A DNA stretch of 64,000 bases from Xanthomonas sp. AM6 (GCF_025665335.1 NZ_CP106869.1:832501-896500); one strand, 5' to 3'. Positions 1 through 9,834 are shown, counted from the stretch's first letter. The notes: generated by a model not told the origin, from the sequence alone. Numbers and translations: made by a program.

Positions 1-36
1 GTGCCCGGCGCCGCCTCACTGCGGGCATCCCCACAC

Positions 37-1401
37 TCAATACAACGGCGTCCCCGCCTGGTACGCGGCCACGAAGCCCTGCCAGTCGAGCTGTACCTGC
101 GCGGCATAGTCGAACGCGAACTGGCGCAGTTCGGCTTTCAGCCCGCTCTTGCTGCTGGCCGCCGCGTCGATCTGCTTGTCGATGCTGTAGCTCACCACCG
201 CCGGATCGTAGTCCTGGTCGGCCAGCGCGTGCGCCGAGGCCAGCGCCTGGCCCAGGTAGGTGGCGGCGGTGGCCAGCTTGCCGGCGCTGCTCAGCGCGGC
301 CGGGTCCAGGTCTTCCTGGAACGGCGATTTCTCGTGCACGTAGAACGGCACGCCGGCGACGCTGGCGTAGCCGATCAGCACGTCGGCATCCAGGGTCTGC
401 GCCTTGGCGGTGCGCGCCACGCGCGCGCCTTCGTGGTTGTCGTAGCTGGAAGCGGGCATCTGCGACGGTGCGGCGGCGGCGACCACGCTGGCCGCTTCCT
501 GCTTCCATTCCAGGATCACGTCGTCGCCGGTCGCGGCGCTGGCGCCTTCGACCAGCACGTACAGCCGCTTGCGGCCGAGGCTGCCGGTGCCCGAGCCGAG
601 TTTCTGGCGCACGTCCTTGACCGTGTAGTAGCTCGCTGCATGGCGCTTGGACGCGGCGATCGAGGCGACATAGCCGTTCATCGCGGCGCCGACCGCGGCG
701 TAGGTGGCGCTGTCCACCGCGACCAGGTTGTCCAGGGACTGGAACGTGCGCTTGCCGCCACTGACGGCGGTGTACTTGCCCAGCAGGCCGCTGCGGCTCT
801 TGCCGTCGGCGCTGTCGATGGCCTTGGCCACCACGCCGCTGGTGTTGCTCTTGCCGAGCTGGAAGCTCTTCTCGGCGTCGCTGCCCTTGAAGTCGCCGAT
901 CTTGTCCAGGTAGGCGCCGACCATGGTGTCGATCGCGCTGCCGATGTCGCTGTCGGACAGGCCGTTGTCGCGACCGGCCAGGACCATGCTCGCCGCCAGC
1001 CGGCGCAGGTCCCACACGTACTGGCCGAGATGGCCCTCGTCGAAGTCGGCGACGTGGAACACCGCCTTGCCGCTGCTGTCGCGCGCGGCGTCGAAGTTGC
1101 CGACGTGGGTGTCGCCGCCGAGCCAGGTGTAGCCGGTCTGCGGCGTGGTCCACAGCGAGGCCGGCCAGGTGGTCATGTCCTGGTAGAACAGATGATCGGT
1201 GCCGCGATAGAACGCGTAGGCGCTGCCGGCCATCGTCGCCATCTTGGTGTCCAGCTCGGCCTGCTGCGCGGCGTAGGGATGGTTGTAGTCGCGGATCTGC
1301 TGCACCACCCAGGCGTCGCGCTGGCTGGCGGCGGTGGCGCAGCCGGCGGTGGCGGCCAGGATCAGGCCGATCAGCAGCAGGCGCGGCAGGCGGGTGGGCA
1401 T
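37..1401 (-). CDS. DUF2252 family lipoprotein
   Basis: Encodes 454 aa. The start at 1401 gives a lipoprotein signal peptide with lipobox TAGC and acylated Cys21; the open frame continues upstream on the complement but without a better start. The motifs GDTHVGNF and, shortly after, ADFDEG resemble the catalytic loop and metal-binding Asp of aminoglycoside phosphotransferase/protein-kinase-like folds, the clan to which DUF2252 belongs. Exported DUF2252 proteins have no established substrate, so the biochemical role is unknown; a periplasmic or outer-membrane-anchored location is inferred from the lipobox. The gene follows 1491-2663 on the same strand with an 89-nt gap, so it may be co-transcribed with it. 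Confidence 0.85.
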   Translation of the reverse strand: MPTRLPRLLLIGLILAATAGCATAASQRDAWVVQQIRDYNHPYAAQQAELDTKMATMAGSAYAFYRGTDHLFYQDMTTWPASLWTTPQTGYTWLGGDTHVGNFDAARDSSGKAVFHVADFDEGHLGQYVWDLRRLAASMVLAGRDNGLSDSDIGSAIDTMVGAYLDKIGDFKGSDAEKSFQLGKSNTSGVVAKAIDSADGKSRSGLLGKYTAVSGGKRTFQSLDNLVAVDSATYAAVGAAMNGYVASIAASKRHAASYYTVKDVRQKLGSGTGSLGRKRLYVLVEGASAATGDDVILEWKQEAASVVAAAAPSQMPASSYDNHEGARVARTAKAQTLDADVLIGYASVAGVPFYVHEKSPFQEDLDPAALSSAGKLATAATYLGQALASAHALADQDYDPAVVSYSIDKQIDAAASSKSGLKAELRQFAFDYAAQVQLDWQGFVAAYQAGTPLY

Positions 1402-1490
1402 CGTGGGTCTCCAGGCGCGGACAGGGACGCCAGTCGAGCATGCCGGCATTGCACGGCGATGAATCGCCGGCCGCCGCGCCGCGTCGCCCG

Positions 1491-2663
1491 CTAGAGGTAG
1501 CGCAGCCAGGCCAGGTCGCGGCGCCGCGCCTTCAGCCGCGCGAACGCGGCGACCGGCCAGTACAGCGCCAGCCCCAGCACCGCGGCGATCGCCCACAGCG
1601 CGGCCACGCTGTCCACGCCGAACAGCGTGCCCTGGTTCGGCCCCCAATGCGCCAGCGCGGCCAGGTACAGCAGCCTCAGCACGTACAGGTGCAGCAGGTA
1701 GAAGAACATCGGCGCCGCGCCGATCGTGGCCAGCGGCGCCAGCGCCCGCGCCAGCCGCGGCTGCTCGTACAGGCGCAGCAACAGCAGGCCCACGCCCAGG
1801 GTCAGCAGCAGGAACAGCAGCGACGGCGGGTACTTGGTCACGTTGAAGAAGCGCATCGCGGTATGCACGACGTCGGCATCGGCATGCCATGGCGCATCGC
1901 CGTAGCCGTTGTGCCAGCGCACCAGGTGGAACAGCGCCAGCGCGCCGAGCCCGCAGGCCAGCAGCCGGCGCTGCCGTTGCGCCGGCGCGGTGGCGGCGCC
2001 GTACCAGGGGCCGGCCGCATAGCCCAGCGCGATCACCCCGATCCACGGCAGCAGCGGATACGAGGTGCGCAGGCGCAGTTCGCCCAGCTGCAGCCAGCCG
2101 CGATCGTGCAGCACCGCCCAGGCCGTGGCCAGCGGGCCGTCGCCGGCCACGTGCACGCCATCGAGCAGGTTGTGCCCGGCCACCAGCGCCGCGCCGAGCA
2201 GCGCCAGCAGCGGCCGCGGCAGCCACAGCAAGGCCGCCAGCGCCAGCATGCTCAGCCCGATCGCCCAGATCACCTGCAGGTAGACCACCTGCGGCGGGAA
2301 GGCGAAGGTCCAGGCGAAGTTGACCAGGGTCAGTTCCAGCACGACCAGGAACAGCCCGCGCTTGAGCAGGAACCCCGCCGCCGCGGCGCGGCCGTGCGGC
2401 TGCCGCGCCGCGTACAGCCACGCCGACAGCCCGGTCAGGAACACGAACACCGGCGCGCACAGGTGCGCCAGCAGGCGCGCCACGAACAGCGCCGGCGCGG
2501 TGCGCTCCACGTCCAGCGGATCGCCGACCGGGTGGTGCAGGTAGAAGGTCTCGCGCACGTGGTCGAGCAGCATCAGCAGCATCACCGTGCCGCGCAGCAG
2601 ATCGATCGAGGCCAGGCGCGAGGAGGGGAGGGAGGGCGGAGCGGCGAGGGAAGCAGAAGACAT
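1491..2663 (-). CDS. DUF1624 / heparan-N-acetyltransferase-like membrane protein
   Basis: A 390-aa polytopic membrane protein. The N-terminal block SIDLLRGTVMLLMLLDHVRE is characteristic of the DUF1624/HGSNAT-like acyltransferase superfamily: an RG pair at the start of the first membrane helix and a His in the LDH-R motif. About ten hydrophobic segments follow. Family members are thought to move acyl groups across the cytoplasmic membrane, but the donor and acceptor of bacterial DUF1624 proteins are mostly undefined. The start at 2663 is the first Met before the conserved block. It is divergent from the TonB receptor gene, separated by only 60 nt that contain the Fur-box-like palindrome, so iron could influence both directions. 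Confidence 0.8.
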   Translation of the reverse strand: MSSASLAAPPSLPSSRLASIDLLRGTVMLLMLLDHVRETFYLHHPVGDPLDVERTAPALFVARLLAHLCAPVFVFLTGLSAWLYAARQPHGRAAAAGFLLKRGLFLVVLELTLVNFAWTFAFPPQVVYLQVIWAIGLSMLALAALLWLPRPLLALLGAALVAGHNLLDGVHVAGDGPLATAWAVLHDRGWLQLGELRLRTSYPLLPWIGVIALGYAAGPWYGAATAPAQRQRRLLACGLGALALFHLVRWHNGYGDAPWHADADVVHTAMRFFNVTKYPPSLLFLLLTLGVGLLLLRLYEQPRLARALAPLATIGAAPMFFYLLHLYVLRLLYLAALAHWGPNQGTLFGVDSVAALWAIAAVLGLALYWPVAAFARLKARRRDLAWLRYL

Positions 2664-2687
2664 GCGGTGCGGTTCGTGCGAGTATTG

Positions 2688-2706
2688 AAATAATATAACA
2701 TTACTT
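2688..2706. promoter_or_regulatory. candidate Fur box
   Basis: A 19-bp AT-rich imperfect palindrome, AAATAAT-ATAAC-ATTACTT, with one mismatch between 7-bp arms. It lies in otherwise GC-rich DNA 18 bp before the ATG of a siderophore-type TonB receptor. Length and 7-5-7 symmetry fit a Fur-type operator, although the match to the GATAATGATAATCATTATC consensus is partial. Call based on symmetry, composition and context. Confidence 0.45.
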
Positions 2707-2723
2707 CTCAGGTGCCTCGCTCC

Positions 2724-4910
2724 ATGTCGCCACGTTCGCCGCATTCCCTGTCCCTTGTCGCCGCACTGCTGGCCGGCCTGAGCGCCGGCCCGGCCGAGGC
2801 CGATGCGCTCGCCGACGCCGCGGCGGAGTCGGCCGCGGAGGCCGACCCAACCGAACTGGATGCGGTGCGCGTGGTCGGGCGCCGCGACTCGGGCACCTAC
2901 TACGCCGACGCCACCCAGGGCAGCAAGACCGGCCTGAGCCTGCGCCAGCTGCCGCAGTCGGTGCGGGTGCTGCCGCGGCAGGCGATCGACGACCTGGGCG
3001 CGGCGCACCTGGACGGCACGCTGGACTACGTCGGCGGTATTTCGCGGCAGAACGGCTTCGGCGGGCTGTGGGACAACTTCGCGGTGCGCGGCCTGCCAGG
3101 CAACGAGAACACCGGCAGCGCGACCCTGCTCAACGGCCTGTCCGGCAACCGCGGCTACAACGCCCCGCGCGACACCGCCAACGTCGAGGCGATCGAGTTC
3201 CTGAAGGGGCCGGCCGCCGCGCTGTACGGCAGCAGCGAACCCGGCGGCACGCTCAACGTCGTCACCAAGCTGCCGCAGTGGCGGCCGGCCACCGCGCTGG
3301 AGCTGTATGCCGGCTCCCACGATGCGTACCGGGCCGCGGTCGACAGCACCGGCCCGCTCGGCGCCGACGTCGCCTACCGGCTCAACCTCGCCGCCGAGGA
3401 AAAGCACAGCTTCCGCGATGTCGTGCACATCCGGCGCCGTTTCCTCGCGCCGGCCCTCACCTGGCGCCTGGGCGAGGCCACCACCTTGAACTACAACGGC
3501 GAGTGGCTGCGGCACCGCGCGCCGCTGGACCGCGGCACGGTCGCGGTGCGCGGCGACCTGCGCGCGCTGCCGCGCTCGCGCTTCCTCGGCGAGCCGGGCG
3601 ACGGCGACGTGCAGGTCGAGAACCGCAACCATCAGCTGCTGCTGCGGCACGACTTCTCCGATGCGTGGAGCGGGCTGCTCGCCGCCTCGCGCCGCGACGG
3701 TTCGCTGCGCGGCCATTCCACCGAACCCAGCGCGGTGCAGGCCGACGGCCGCACGCTGTGGCGGCAGCGGCGCTGGCGCGACTTCGCCTCGCACGACAGC
3801 GCGCTGCAGGCCGAACTGCGCGGCCAGGCGCGCAGCGGCGCCTGGCGTCACGATCTGCTGGTGGGGATGGAGGCGTACGACTTCGTGCTCGACCAGCGCA
3901 TGCTGCGGGTCCGCCCGACCGCGGCCGCGCCGTATGCGCTGGACCTGTTCGCGCCGGTCTACGGTCAGCCGCTGCCGACGCCGCTGCCGTTCGTCGACAC
4001 CCACGAGCGCCAGCGCAACGCCGCGCTGTACCTGCAGGATGCGGTGGCGTTGAACGCGCAGTGGACGCTGCTGCTGGGCCTGCGCCACGACCGCTACCGG
4101 CAGACCCTGCGCGACGCGCGCAGCGGCGGCCGCTACACGCAGACTCCGGCTAGGACCACGCCGCGGATCGGGCTCAGCTATGCGCCGGGCGAGCAGTGGT
4201 CGTGGTACCTCAACGCCGGGCGCTCGTTCCGCCCCAACAACGGCTCCGACGTGTGGTACGGCACCGCCACCACCAGCGCGCCGGCGCCGGAGACCGGGCG
4301 CGCGCTGGAGCTGGGCGGCAAATGGCAGGCGCGCGACGGCCGCCTGGGCGGCACCCTGGCGCTGTACGAGATCGTCAAGGACAACGTGCTCACCGGCGAT
4401 CCGCGCAACCCCGGCAACCAGATCGCCGCCGGCCGCGTGCGCAGCCGCGGCGCCGAGGCCGACCTGTCCGGCCAGCTCGGCGCGCACTGGCGGATCAACG
4501 CCAGCGCCTCGTGGAACCGGGTGCAGGTGCTGCGCGACAACACGCTGCAGGTCGGCGGCGGCCTGATCAACGTGCCCAGGCTCAACGGCAGCCTGCTGGC
4601 GGTGCACGAGACGCCGCTGCCCGGCGGTGGCCTGCTTGGCGTCGGCGGCGGCATCACCCATACCGGCGCGCGGCTGGCCGAGGCCTACACCCAGGCGCAG
4701 GCCGATGCCGGCGTCGCGCCGGCGCGGCTGCCGGCCTACACCGTGGCCAAGCTGCTGGCGTACTGGCGCGTCGACGCGCGGCTGCGGGTGTCGCTGGACG
4801 TGGACAACGTGTTCGACCGCGGCTACTACACCAGTTCGGTCGCGGCGACGCCGTGGGTGGCGGTCGGCGCGGCGCGCACGCTCACCCTCGGCGCGCAGTA
4901 CCGGTTCTGA
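2724..4910 (+). CDS. TonB-dependent siderophore-type receptor
   Basis: 728 aa from the ATG at 2724; an in-frame GTG at 2712 would add four residues, but the ATG begins a standard signal peptide (LVAALLAGLSAGPAEA). The plug domain (about residues 50-170) carries the motifs LRQLPQSVRVLPRQ and FAVRGLPG, typical of TonB-dependent siderophore receptors, and FLKGPAAALYGSSEPGG closes the plug. The rest is a beta-barrel that ends with the expected C-terminal aromatic residue (QYRF). It probably imports a ferric siderophore across the outer membrane with TonB-ExbBD energy. The candidate Fur box immediately upstream supports iron-regulated expression. The substrate cannot be read from the sequence. No partner biosynthetic or ABC genes are adjacent. 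Confidence 0.9.
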   Translation: MSPRSPHSLSLVAALLAGLSAGPAEADALADAAAESAAEADPTELDAVRVVGRRDSGTYYADATQGSKTGLSLRQLPQSVRVLPRQAIDDLGAAHLDGTLDYVGGISRQNGFGGLWDNFAVRGLPGNENTGSATLLNGLSGNRGYNAPRDTANVEAIEFLKGPAAALYGSSEPGGTLNVVTKLPQWRPATALELYAGSHDAYRAAVDSTGPLGADVAYRLNLAAEEKHSFRDVVHIRRRFLAPALTWRLGEATTLNYNGEWLRHRAPLDRGTVAVRGDLRALPRSRFLGEPGDGDVQVENRNHQLLLRHDFSDAWSGLLAASRRDGSLRGHSTEPSAVQADGRTLWRQRRWRDFASHDSALQAELRGQARSGAWRHDLLVGMEAYDFVLDQRMLRVRPTAAAPYALDLFAPVYGQPLPTPLPFVDTHERQRNAALYLQDAVALNAQWTLLLGLRHDRYRQTLRDARSGGRYTQTPARTTPRIGLSYAPGEQWSWYLNAGRSFRPNNGSDVWYGTATTSAPAPETGRALELGGKWQARDGRLGGTLALYEIVKDNVLTGDPRNPGNQIAAGRVRSRGAEADLSGQLGAHWRINASASWNRVQVLRDNTLQVGGGLINVPRLNGSLLAVHETPLPGGGLLGVGGGITHTGARLAEAYTQAQADAGVAPARLPAYTVAKLLAYWRVDARLRVSLDVDNVFDRGYYTSSVAATPWVAVGAARTLTLGAQYRF

Positions 4911-4974
4911 GTCCGCTGCCGCCGGCCTCGCGCGGGCGCCGCGCGGCGCCTGCGGGCAGGCTGGCGCGCCGCGC

Positions 4975-5430
4975 TCAGTCCTCGCCGATGTCCTCGTTCC
5001 ACACGTCCGGATGGGCGGCGATGTAGCCGCCGAGCAGGTCGATGCATTCCTGGCTGTGCAGGTCGATCACCTCGACCCCGCTGTCGCGCAGCCAGTCGAT
5101 GCCGCCCTGGAAGGTCACCGATTCGCCGACCACCACGGTGCCGATGTTGAACTGGCGCACCAGGCCGCTGCAGTACCAGCACGGCGCCAGCGTGGTGACC
5201 ATGATGGTGTCCCTGTAGCGGCGCTGGCGCCCGGCCTTGCGGAACGCGTCGGTCTCGCCATGCACGGAAGGATCGCCTTCCTGCACGCGGCGGTTGTGGC
5301 CGCAGCCGAGCAGGCGACCGTCGTTGTGGTACAGCGCCGCGCCGATCGGGATGCCGCCCTCGGCCAGGCCCTGGCGGGCCTCGGCGATGGCGGTGTCGAG
5401 CAGGGCGCGGTAATCGGGCGTGGCGATCAT
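4975..5430 (-). CDS. FCY1-like nucleoside/cytosine deaminase
   Basis: 151 aa, zinc-dependent cytidine/deoxycytidylate deaminase fold. The zinc site and catalytic acid are visible as H57-G-E59 and P83-C84-W-Y-C87, with the same spacing as in yeast cytosine deaminase (HxE, then PCxxC 27 residues later). The overall length and the C-terminal DVWNEDIGE stretch also resemble the yeast FCY1 type, so cytosine-to-uracil deamination in pyrimidine salvage is the best guess; other small bases are possible. The start at 5430 is preceded by GGAAG about 10 nt upstream; longer in-frame starts (5463, 5493) lack such a site. Single gene, with no salvage partners beside it. Confidence 0.85.
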   Translation of the reverse strand: MIATPDYRALLDTAIAEARQGLAEGGIPIGAALYHNDGRLLGCGHNRRVQEGDPSVHGETDAFRKAGRQRRYRDTIMVTTLAPCWYCSGLVRQFNIGTVVVGESVTFQGGIDWLRDSGVEVIDLHSQECIDLLGGYIAAHPDVWNEDIGED

Positions 5431-5702
5431 CGAGTGCGGCTTCCGTGGTGTGAGGATCGCCATAGTGCGCACGGCCGCGCGGGCTGTCACCACCGGTCGC
5501 GGGCGGGAGGCGGGATCTGCGCACGGTCTTCGCGCACGGCGCCGGCCTGCGTGCGCCGCCGGTACGCATGCGGCCGGCGTCGGCGTGCTGCTTTACTTGC
5601 CGCGCAAATAGGACTATGAACGCTCTACCCCACCCCCCGCACCGCCGGCTCGGCGCAGGCCGTGCTGCAGAAACGCTGTTGTCCGATTGCAGGAGACACG
5701 CG

Positions 5703-6848
5703 ATGCATACCACGATGTGGAAAGGGCTCGGCGGTCTGGCCGTGGCCGCAGGGGTGGCGACCGGCGCGCAGGCGCAGGACCAGGACCAGGAAAAGGCGCA
5801 GGGGCTGCAGTGGAGCGACGGCGCGGCCAGCGCCTCGCTGTACGGCACGCTGGACATCGGCTACGTCGGCCGTCGCGGCGGCAACGGCGCGGTCGCCGAT
5901 ACCGGCACCGAGCACGACCTGCAGAGCGCGGCCGGCTCGGACGGCAGCAACGTCGGCCTCAAGCTCGGCTACGCGCTGGGCGGCGGCACCCGCCTGATCG
6001 GCGAGGTCGAGGTCGGCGTCAACCTGGCCGGCGACGAGGAGGCCGGCAGCGGCGGCGATACGTTCTACACCCGCCATGCCTGGCTGGGCGCGACCGGCGG
6101 CTGGGGCACGCTGCTCGGCGGCACCGTCGACGGCGGGCGCGCCGCGGTGCTCAAGCAGTACGACCCGTTCAAGGGCCGCTCCGTGGCCAGCGCCGGTGCG
6201 CTGCAGGTGGTGGTGTCGCGGGCCAAGGACGCGGTGGTCTACGTCACGCCCACCTGGCGCGGCTTCAACGCCACTTTCGCCTATACGCCCAACCTGCTCG
6301 GCGTGAGCGACCGCGACAGCCGCAGCCCGCTGTATGCGGTGATCCTGGCCTACAACAAGGGGCCGCTGAGCATCGGCTACGACCACGAGGAAGAATGGTG
6401 GGAGGACGTGCCCGGCCTGACCCGGCTCAAGATCAATCTGCTCGGCGCCAGTTACGATTTCGGTCCGCTCAAGCTGTACGGGTTCTACGAGCGCATCGAC
6501 ATCCAGCAGCCGTTCGACGTCGCCGCGCTCGGCTTCTACCACGAGCACAAGGGCTATCTGCTGGGGTTCACCGCGCCGATGGGCGCCAACGGACTGTGGA
6601 AGGCGGCATGGAGCCGGCGCGATTCGTCCTACGTGGACAACACCTGCGACAAGTGGGGCGTGGGCTACCAGCACGCGCTGTCGGCCAAGGCCTATCTCTA
6701 CGCCGACTACGCGCGCATCCACAACGACGCCGGCGGCACCTGCACGATCGCCTACAGCAACGAGCAGACCTCGGCCGACCTCGGCCAGGGCGATGCCGGC
6801 GGCTACGGCATCGAGGGCGTGGACTTCGGCCTGGTGCTGAAGTTCTGA
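5703..6848 (+). CDS. Gram-negative porin
   Basis: 381 aa. The start at 5703 follows AGGAG (5691-5695) at correct spacing; upstream in-frame Mets are ignored. The signal peptide ends in GAQAQ. The mature protein begins with a strand-like [15 protein letters not shown] and has the [20 protein letters not shown] pattern and repeated amphipathic strands of OmpC-type general porins (Porin_4 family), ending in FGLVLKF with the terminal Phe needed for outer-membrane insertion. It likely forms a trimeric diffusion channel. Two Cys near the C-terminus could form a loop disulfide. Monocistronic by spacing (158 nt to ubiE). Confidence 0.85.
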   Translation: MHTTMWKGLGGLAVAAGVATGAQAQDQDQEKAQGLQWSDGAASASLYGTLDIGYVGRRGGNGAVADTGTEHDLQSAAGSDGSNVGLKLGYALGGGTRLIGEVEVGVNLAGDEEAGSGGDTFYTRHAWLGATGGWGTLLGGTVDGGRAAVLKQYDPFKGRSVASAGALQVVVSRAKDAVVYVTPTWRGFNATFAYTPNLLGVSDRDSRSPLYAVILAYNKGPLSIGYDHEEEWWEDVPGLTRLKINLLGASYDFGPLKLYGFYERIDIQQPFDVAALGFYHEHKGYLLGFTAPMGANGLWKAAWSRRDSSYVDNTCDKWGVGYQHALSAKAYLYADYARIHNDAGGTCTIAYSNEQTSADLGQGDAGGYGIEGVDFGLVLKF

Positions 6849-7006
6849 GGACCGCGCCGACGGCCGCGCGCGCCTTGCCGCGCGCGGCGCTGGCGTGCGC
6901 GCGCCGGGGCAGGCGTCGCGCGGCTGGCGGGCCGCCGGTCGGCTCAGTGGCGGCTGCGACCGACCGCCGCGGGCCACGGCGGCGCCAGCAGTGCGATAAT
7001 CCCGGC

Positions 7007-7768
7007 ATGAGCGAATCCCCCTACAAGACCGGCACCACCCATTTCGGCTTCCGCGACGTCGCCGCCAAGGACAAGCAGAAGCTGGTCGGCGAGGTGTTCA
7101 CCTCGGTCGCCGGCAACTACGACCTGATGAACGACCTGATGAGCCTGGGCATCCATCGGGCCTGGAAGCGCTATTTCGTGGCCACCGCGCAGGTCAAGCC
7201 GGGCGACCGCGTGCTCGACCTGGCCGGCGGCACCGGCGACATCGCCGCGCTGCTGAAGGAGCGGGTCGGCGACGAGGGCGCGGTGGTGCTGGGCGACATC
7301 AACGCCGGCATGCTCTCGGTGGGCCGCGACCGGCTGACCAACCGCGGCCTGGTCGCGGGCCTGGACTACGTGCAGTGCAATGCCGAGGCGCTGCCGTTCC
7401 CGGACCAGAGCTTCGACCTGGTGACCATCGCCTTCGGCCTGCGCAACGTCACCGACAAGGACGCGGCGCTGCGCGAGATGTACCGGGTGCTGAAGGTCGG
7501 CGGGCAGGCGCGGGTGCTGGAGTTCTCCGCGGTCACCGCCGACTGGTTCAAGCCGATCTACGACTTCCATTCGTTCAAGATCCTGCCGCGCCTGGGCCAG
7601 CTGTTCGCCAAGGACGCCGACAGCTACCAGTACCTGGCCGAGAGCATCCGCAAGCACCCGCCGCAGGACGCGCTGAAGGGCATGATGGCCGAGGCCGGCT
7701 TCGAGCGCAGCCACTACAAGAACCTGACCGGCGGCATCGTCGCGATCCACTCCGGCTATCGGATTTAG
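7007..7768 (+). CDS. ubiE: ubiquinone/menaquinone biosynthesis C-methyltransferase UbiE
   Basis: 253 aa class I SAM-dependent methyltransferase. It carries the UbiE signatures: the N-terminal [19 protein letters not shown] block, [18 protein letters not shown], motif [12 protein letters not shown] and [11 protein letters not shown]. It C-methylates 2-polyprenyl-6-methoxy-1,4-benzoquinol in ubiquinone synthesis (and demethylmenaquinol where present), at the cytoplasmic face of the membrane. Family identification is strong over the full expected length. The stop codon is followed within 4 nt by a perfect 29-bp inverted repeat, which may end its transcript. Confidence 0.95.
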   Translation: MSESPYKTGTTHFGFRDVAAKDKQKLVGEVFTSVAGNYDLMNDLMSLGIHRAWKRYFVATAQVKPGDRVLDLAGGTGDIAALLKERVGDEGAVVLGDINAGMLSVGRDRLTNRGLVAGLDYVQCNAEALPFPDQSFDLVTIAFGLRNVTDKDAALREMYRVLKVGGQARVLEFSAVTADWFKPIYDFHSFKILPRLGQLFAKDADSYQYLAESIRKHPPQDALKGMMAEAGFERSHYKNLTGGIVAIHSGYRI

Positions 7769-7771
7769 GCC

Positions 7772-7848
7772 GGGATTGGGGATTCGGGAGTGGGGATTCG
7801 CAAAAGCAGCGCGCTTCTACGAATCCCCACTCCCGAATCCCCAATCCC
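7772..7848. repeat. family A inverted repeat (perfect, 29-bp arms)
   Basis: Left arm 7772-7800 begins GGGATTGGGGATTCGGGAG and is matched without error by the right arm 7820-7848, leaving a 19-nt loop. The core GGGATTGGGGATT recurs at 25516-25800, 28054-28204, inside mreC (29055-29325) and at 39184-39260. It sits just after ubiE and could act as a transcript end or RNA-stability hairpin; no T-run follows. Confidence 0.9.
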
Positions 7849-7893
7849 CGCTTCCAGTAAACTGCCGGTTTCCCCGATCCGGTGCTGTCCGCC

Positions 7894-9834
7894 ATGCGTT
7901 CCCCGTTCCTGTTGCTGTCCCTGGCCGCGGTCATCGCGACCGGGTGTTCCCGCGAAGCTCCGACCGAAGCCGCCGCTCCCGCCGCCAAGCCCGCGCCCGC
8001 CGCCGCCGTGAAACCCGCCGACCGCAGCCACGACGAAAGCTCCTACGCCGAGCCGGGCAAGGTCGTGATCAAGGACCTGGCGCTGGACCTGAAGCTGGAT
8101 TTCGACAGCAAGCAGATCGGCGGCACCGCCACCTACACGCTGGACTGGAAGGACAAGGGCGCCAAGCAGCTGCTGCTGGACACGCGCGAGCTGACCATCG
8201 AGAACGTGCAGGGCGACGACGGCAAGGGCAACCTGGCGCCGCTGCAGTACGCGCTGGCGCCGGCCGACAAGATCTACGGCAGCAAGCTGACCATCGAAGC
8301 GCCGAACCAGCCGCAGAAGGTCACCATCGCCTACCACACCGCGCCGACCGCTTCGGGCCTGCAGTGGCTGGAACCGTCGATGACCGAGGGCAAGCAGCTG
8401 CCCTTCATGTTCAGCCAGTCGCAGGCGATCCACGCGCGCAGCTGGGTGCCGCTGCAGGACACGCCGAGCGTGCGCTTCACCTACAGCGCGCACGTGACCT
8501 CGCGTCCCGACGTGATGGTGCTGATGAGCGCCGACAACGATCCGAAGGTGGCGCGCGACGGCGACTACACGTTCAAGATGCCGCAGCCGATCCCGTCCTA
8601 CCTGCTGGCCATCGCCGCCGGCGACCTGGTGTTCAAGCCGGTCTCGGCGCGCTCGGGCATCTGGGCCGAACCGTCCATGGCCGACAAGGCGGCCAAGGAG
8701 TTCGAGGACACCGAGAAGATGATCGTCGCCGCCGAAACGCTGTACGGTCCGTACCGCTGGGGCCGCTACGACATGCTGGTGCTGCCGCCGTCGTTCCCGT
8801 TCGGCGGCATGGAGAACCCGCGCCTGACCTTCGCCACCCCGACCGTGATCGTCGGCGACAAGTCGCTGGTGTCGCTGATCGCGCACGAACTGGCGCACAG
8901 CTGGTCCGGCAACCTGGTGACCAATGCCAGCTGGAAGGACATCTGGCTCAACGAAGGCTTCACCACCTACGTGCAGGCGCGCATCACCGAGGCGCTGTAC
9001 GGCGCCGAAGCGGCGGAGATGGAGCGCGAGATCGACCAGACCGACCTGCTCGCCGAGGTCAAGGACATGAGCCCGGCCGACCAGGCGCTGGCGCTGCCGG
9101 CGCTGACCGAGCGCGATCCGGACGATGCGCTGAGCCAGGTCGCCTACGTCAAGGGCGCGTGGTTCCTGCAGTTCCTGGAGCAGCGCTTCGGCCGCGCCAC
9201 CTTCGATCCGTTCCTGCGCGGCTGGTTCGACGACCACGCGTTCCAGAGCGCCAACACCGACCAGTTCGTCGCGTATCTGAAGAAGAACCTGCTGGCCAAG
9301 AAGCCCGACGCGGTGAGCGAGGCCGAACTGCACGCGTGGCTGGACGAGCCGGGCATCCCGGCGTTCGCGCAGAAGGCGCGTTCGCGCAGCTTCGCGATGG
9401 TCGATACCGCGCGCATCGCCTGGACCGGCAGCGGCACCTTGCCGACCAAGCAGGTCACCGACGCCTGGACCACCCAGGAGTGGGTGCGTTTCCTCAGCGG
9501 CCTGGGCGCCACGCTCACCCCCGAGCAGCTCAAGCAGCTCGACGGCGCCTACCACTTCACCGGCACCGCCAACGGCGAGATCGCGATGCGCTGGTATCCG
9601 CTGGCGATCCGCAGCGGCTACGCCGAGGCGCGTCCGGCCGCCGGCGAGTTCATCGCCCGCGTCGGCCGCCGCAAGCTGATCCTGCCGATCTACGCCGAGC
9701 TGGTGAAGACCCCGGATGGCCTGGCCTTCGCCAAGCAGGTCTTCGCCCAGGCCAAGCCCGGCTACCACCCGATCACCACGGTGTCGGTGGAGGACATGCT
9801 GGCCAAGGCCGACAAGGGCGCCGCCGCGTACTGA
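7894..9834 (+). CDS. M1 family metallopeptidase (LTA4H-like aminopeptidase), lipoprotein
   Basis: 646 aa. The ATG at 7894 is chosen over the in-frame GTG at 7882 because it directly begins a lipoprotein signal (LLLSLAAVIATGC). The catalytic domain has the exopeptidase motif GGMEN, the zinc motif H331-E-x-x-H335 and the third ligand E354 in LNEGF (HEXXH-X18-E spacing). The C-terminal third matches the helical leukotriene-A4-hydrolase C-terminal domain, so it belongs to the LTA4H-like branch of M1 peptidases. It likely trims N-terminal residues from peptides in the periplasm, membrane-anchored. All catalytic residues are present. Monocistronic. Confidence 0.93.
   Translation: MRSPFLLLSLAAVIATGCSREAPTEAAAPAAKPAPAAAVKPADRSHDESSYAEPGKVVIKDLALDLKLDFDSKQIGGTATYTLDWKDKGAKQLLLDTRELTIENVQGDDGKGNLAPLQYALAPADKIYGSKLTIEAPNQPQKVTIAYHTAPTASGLQWLEPSMTEGKQLPFMFSQSQAIHARSWVPLQDTPSVRFTYSAHVTSRPDVMVLMSADNDPKVARDGDYTFKMPQPIPSYLLAIAAGDLVFKPVSARSGIWAEPSMADKAAKEFEDTEKMIVAAETLYGPYRWGRYDMLVLPPSFPFGGMENPRLTFATPTVIVGDKSLVSLIAHELAHSWSGNLVTNASWKDIWLNEGFTTYVQARITEALYGAEAAEMEREIDQTDLLAEVKDMSPADQALALPALTERDPDDALSQVAYVKGAWFLQFLEQRFGRATFDPFLRGWFDDHAFQSANTDQFVAYLKKNLLAKKPDAVSEAELHAWLDEPGIPAFAQKARSRSFAMVDTARIAWTGSGTLPTKQVTDAWTTQEWVRFLSGLGATLTPEQLKQLDGAYHFTGTANGEIAMRWYPLAIRSGYAEARPAAGEFIARVGRRKLILPIYAELVKTPDGLAFAKQVFAQAKPGYHPITTVSVEDMLAKADKGAAAY

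Noticed and set aside
1-1494. 497-codon open frame on the + strand
   Set aside because: Shadow of the DUF2252 gene on the complement; Arg/Ala/Val-biased composition and no recognisable domain.
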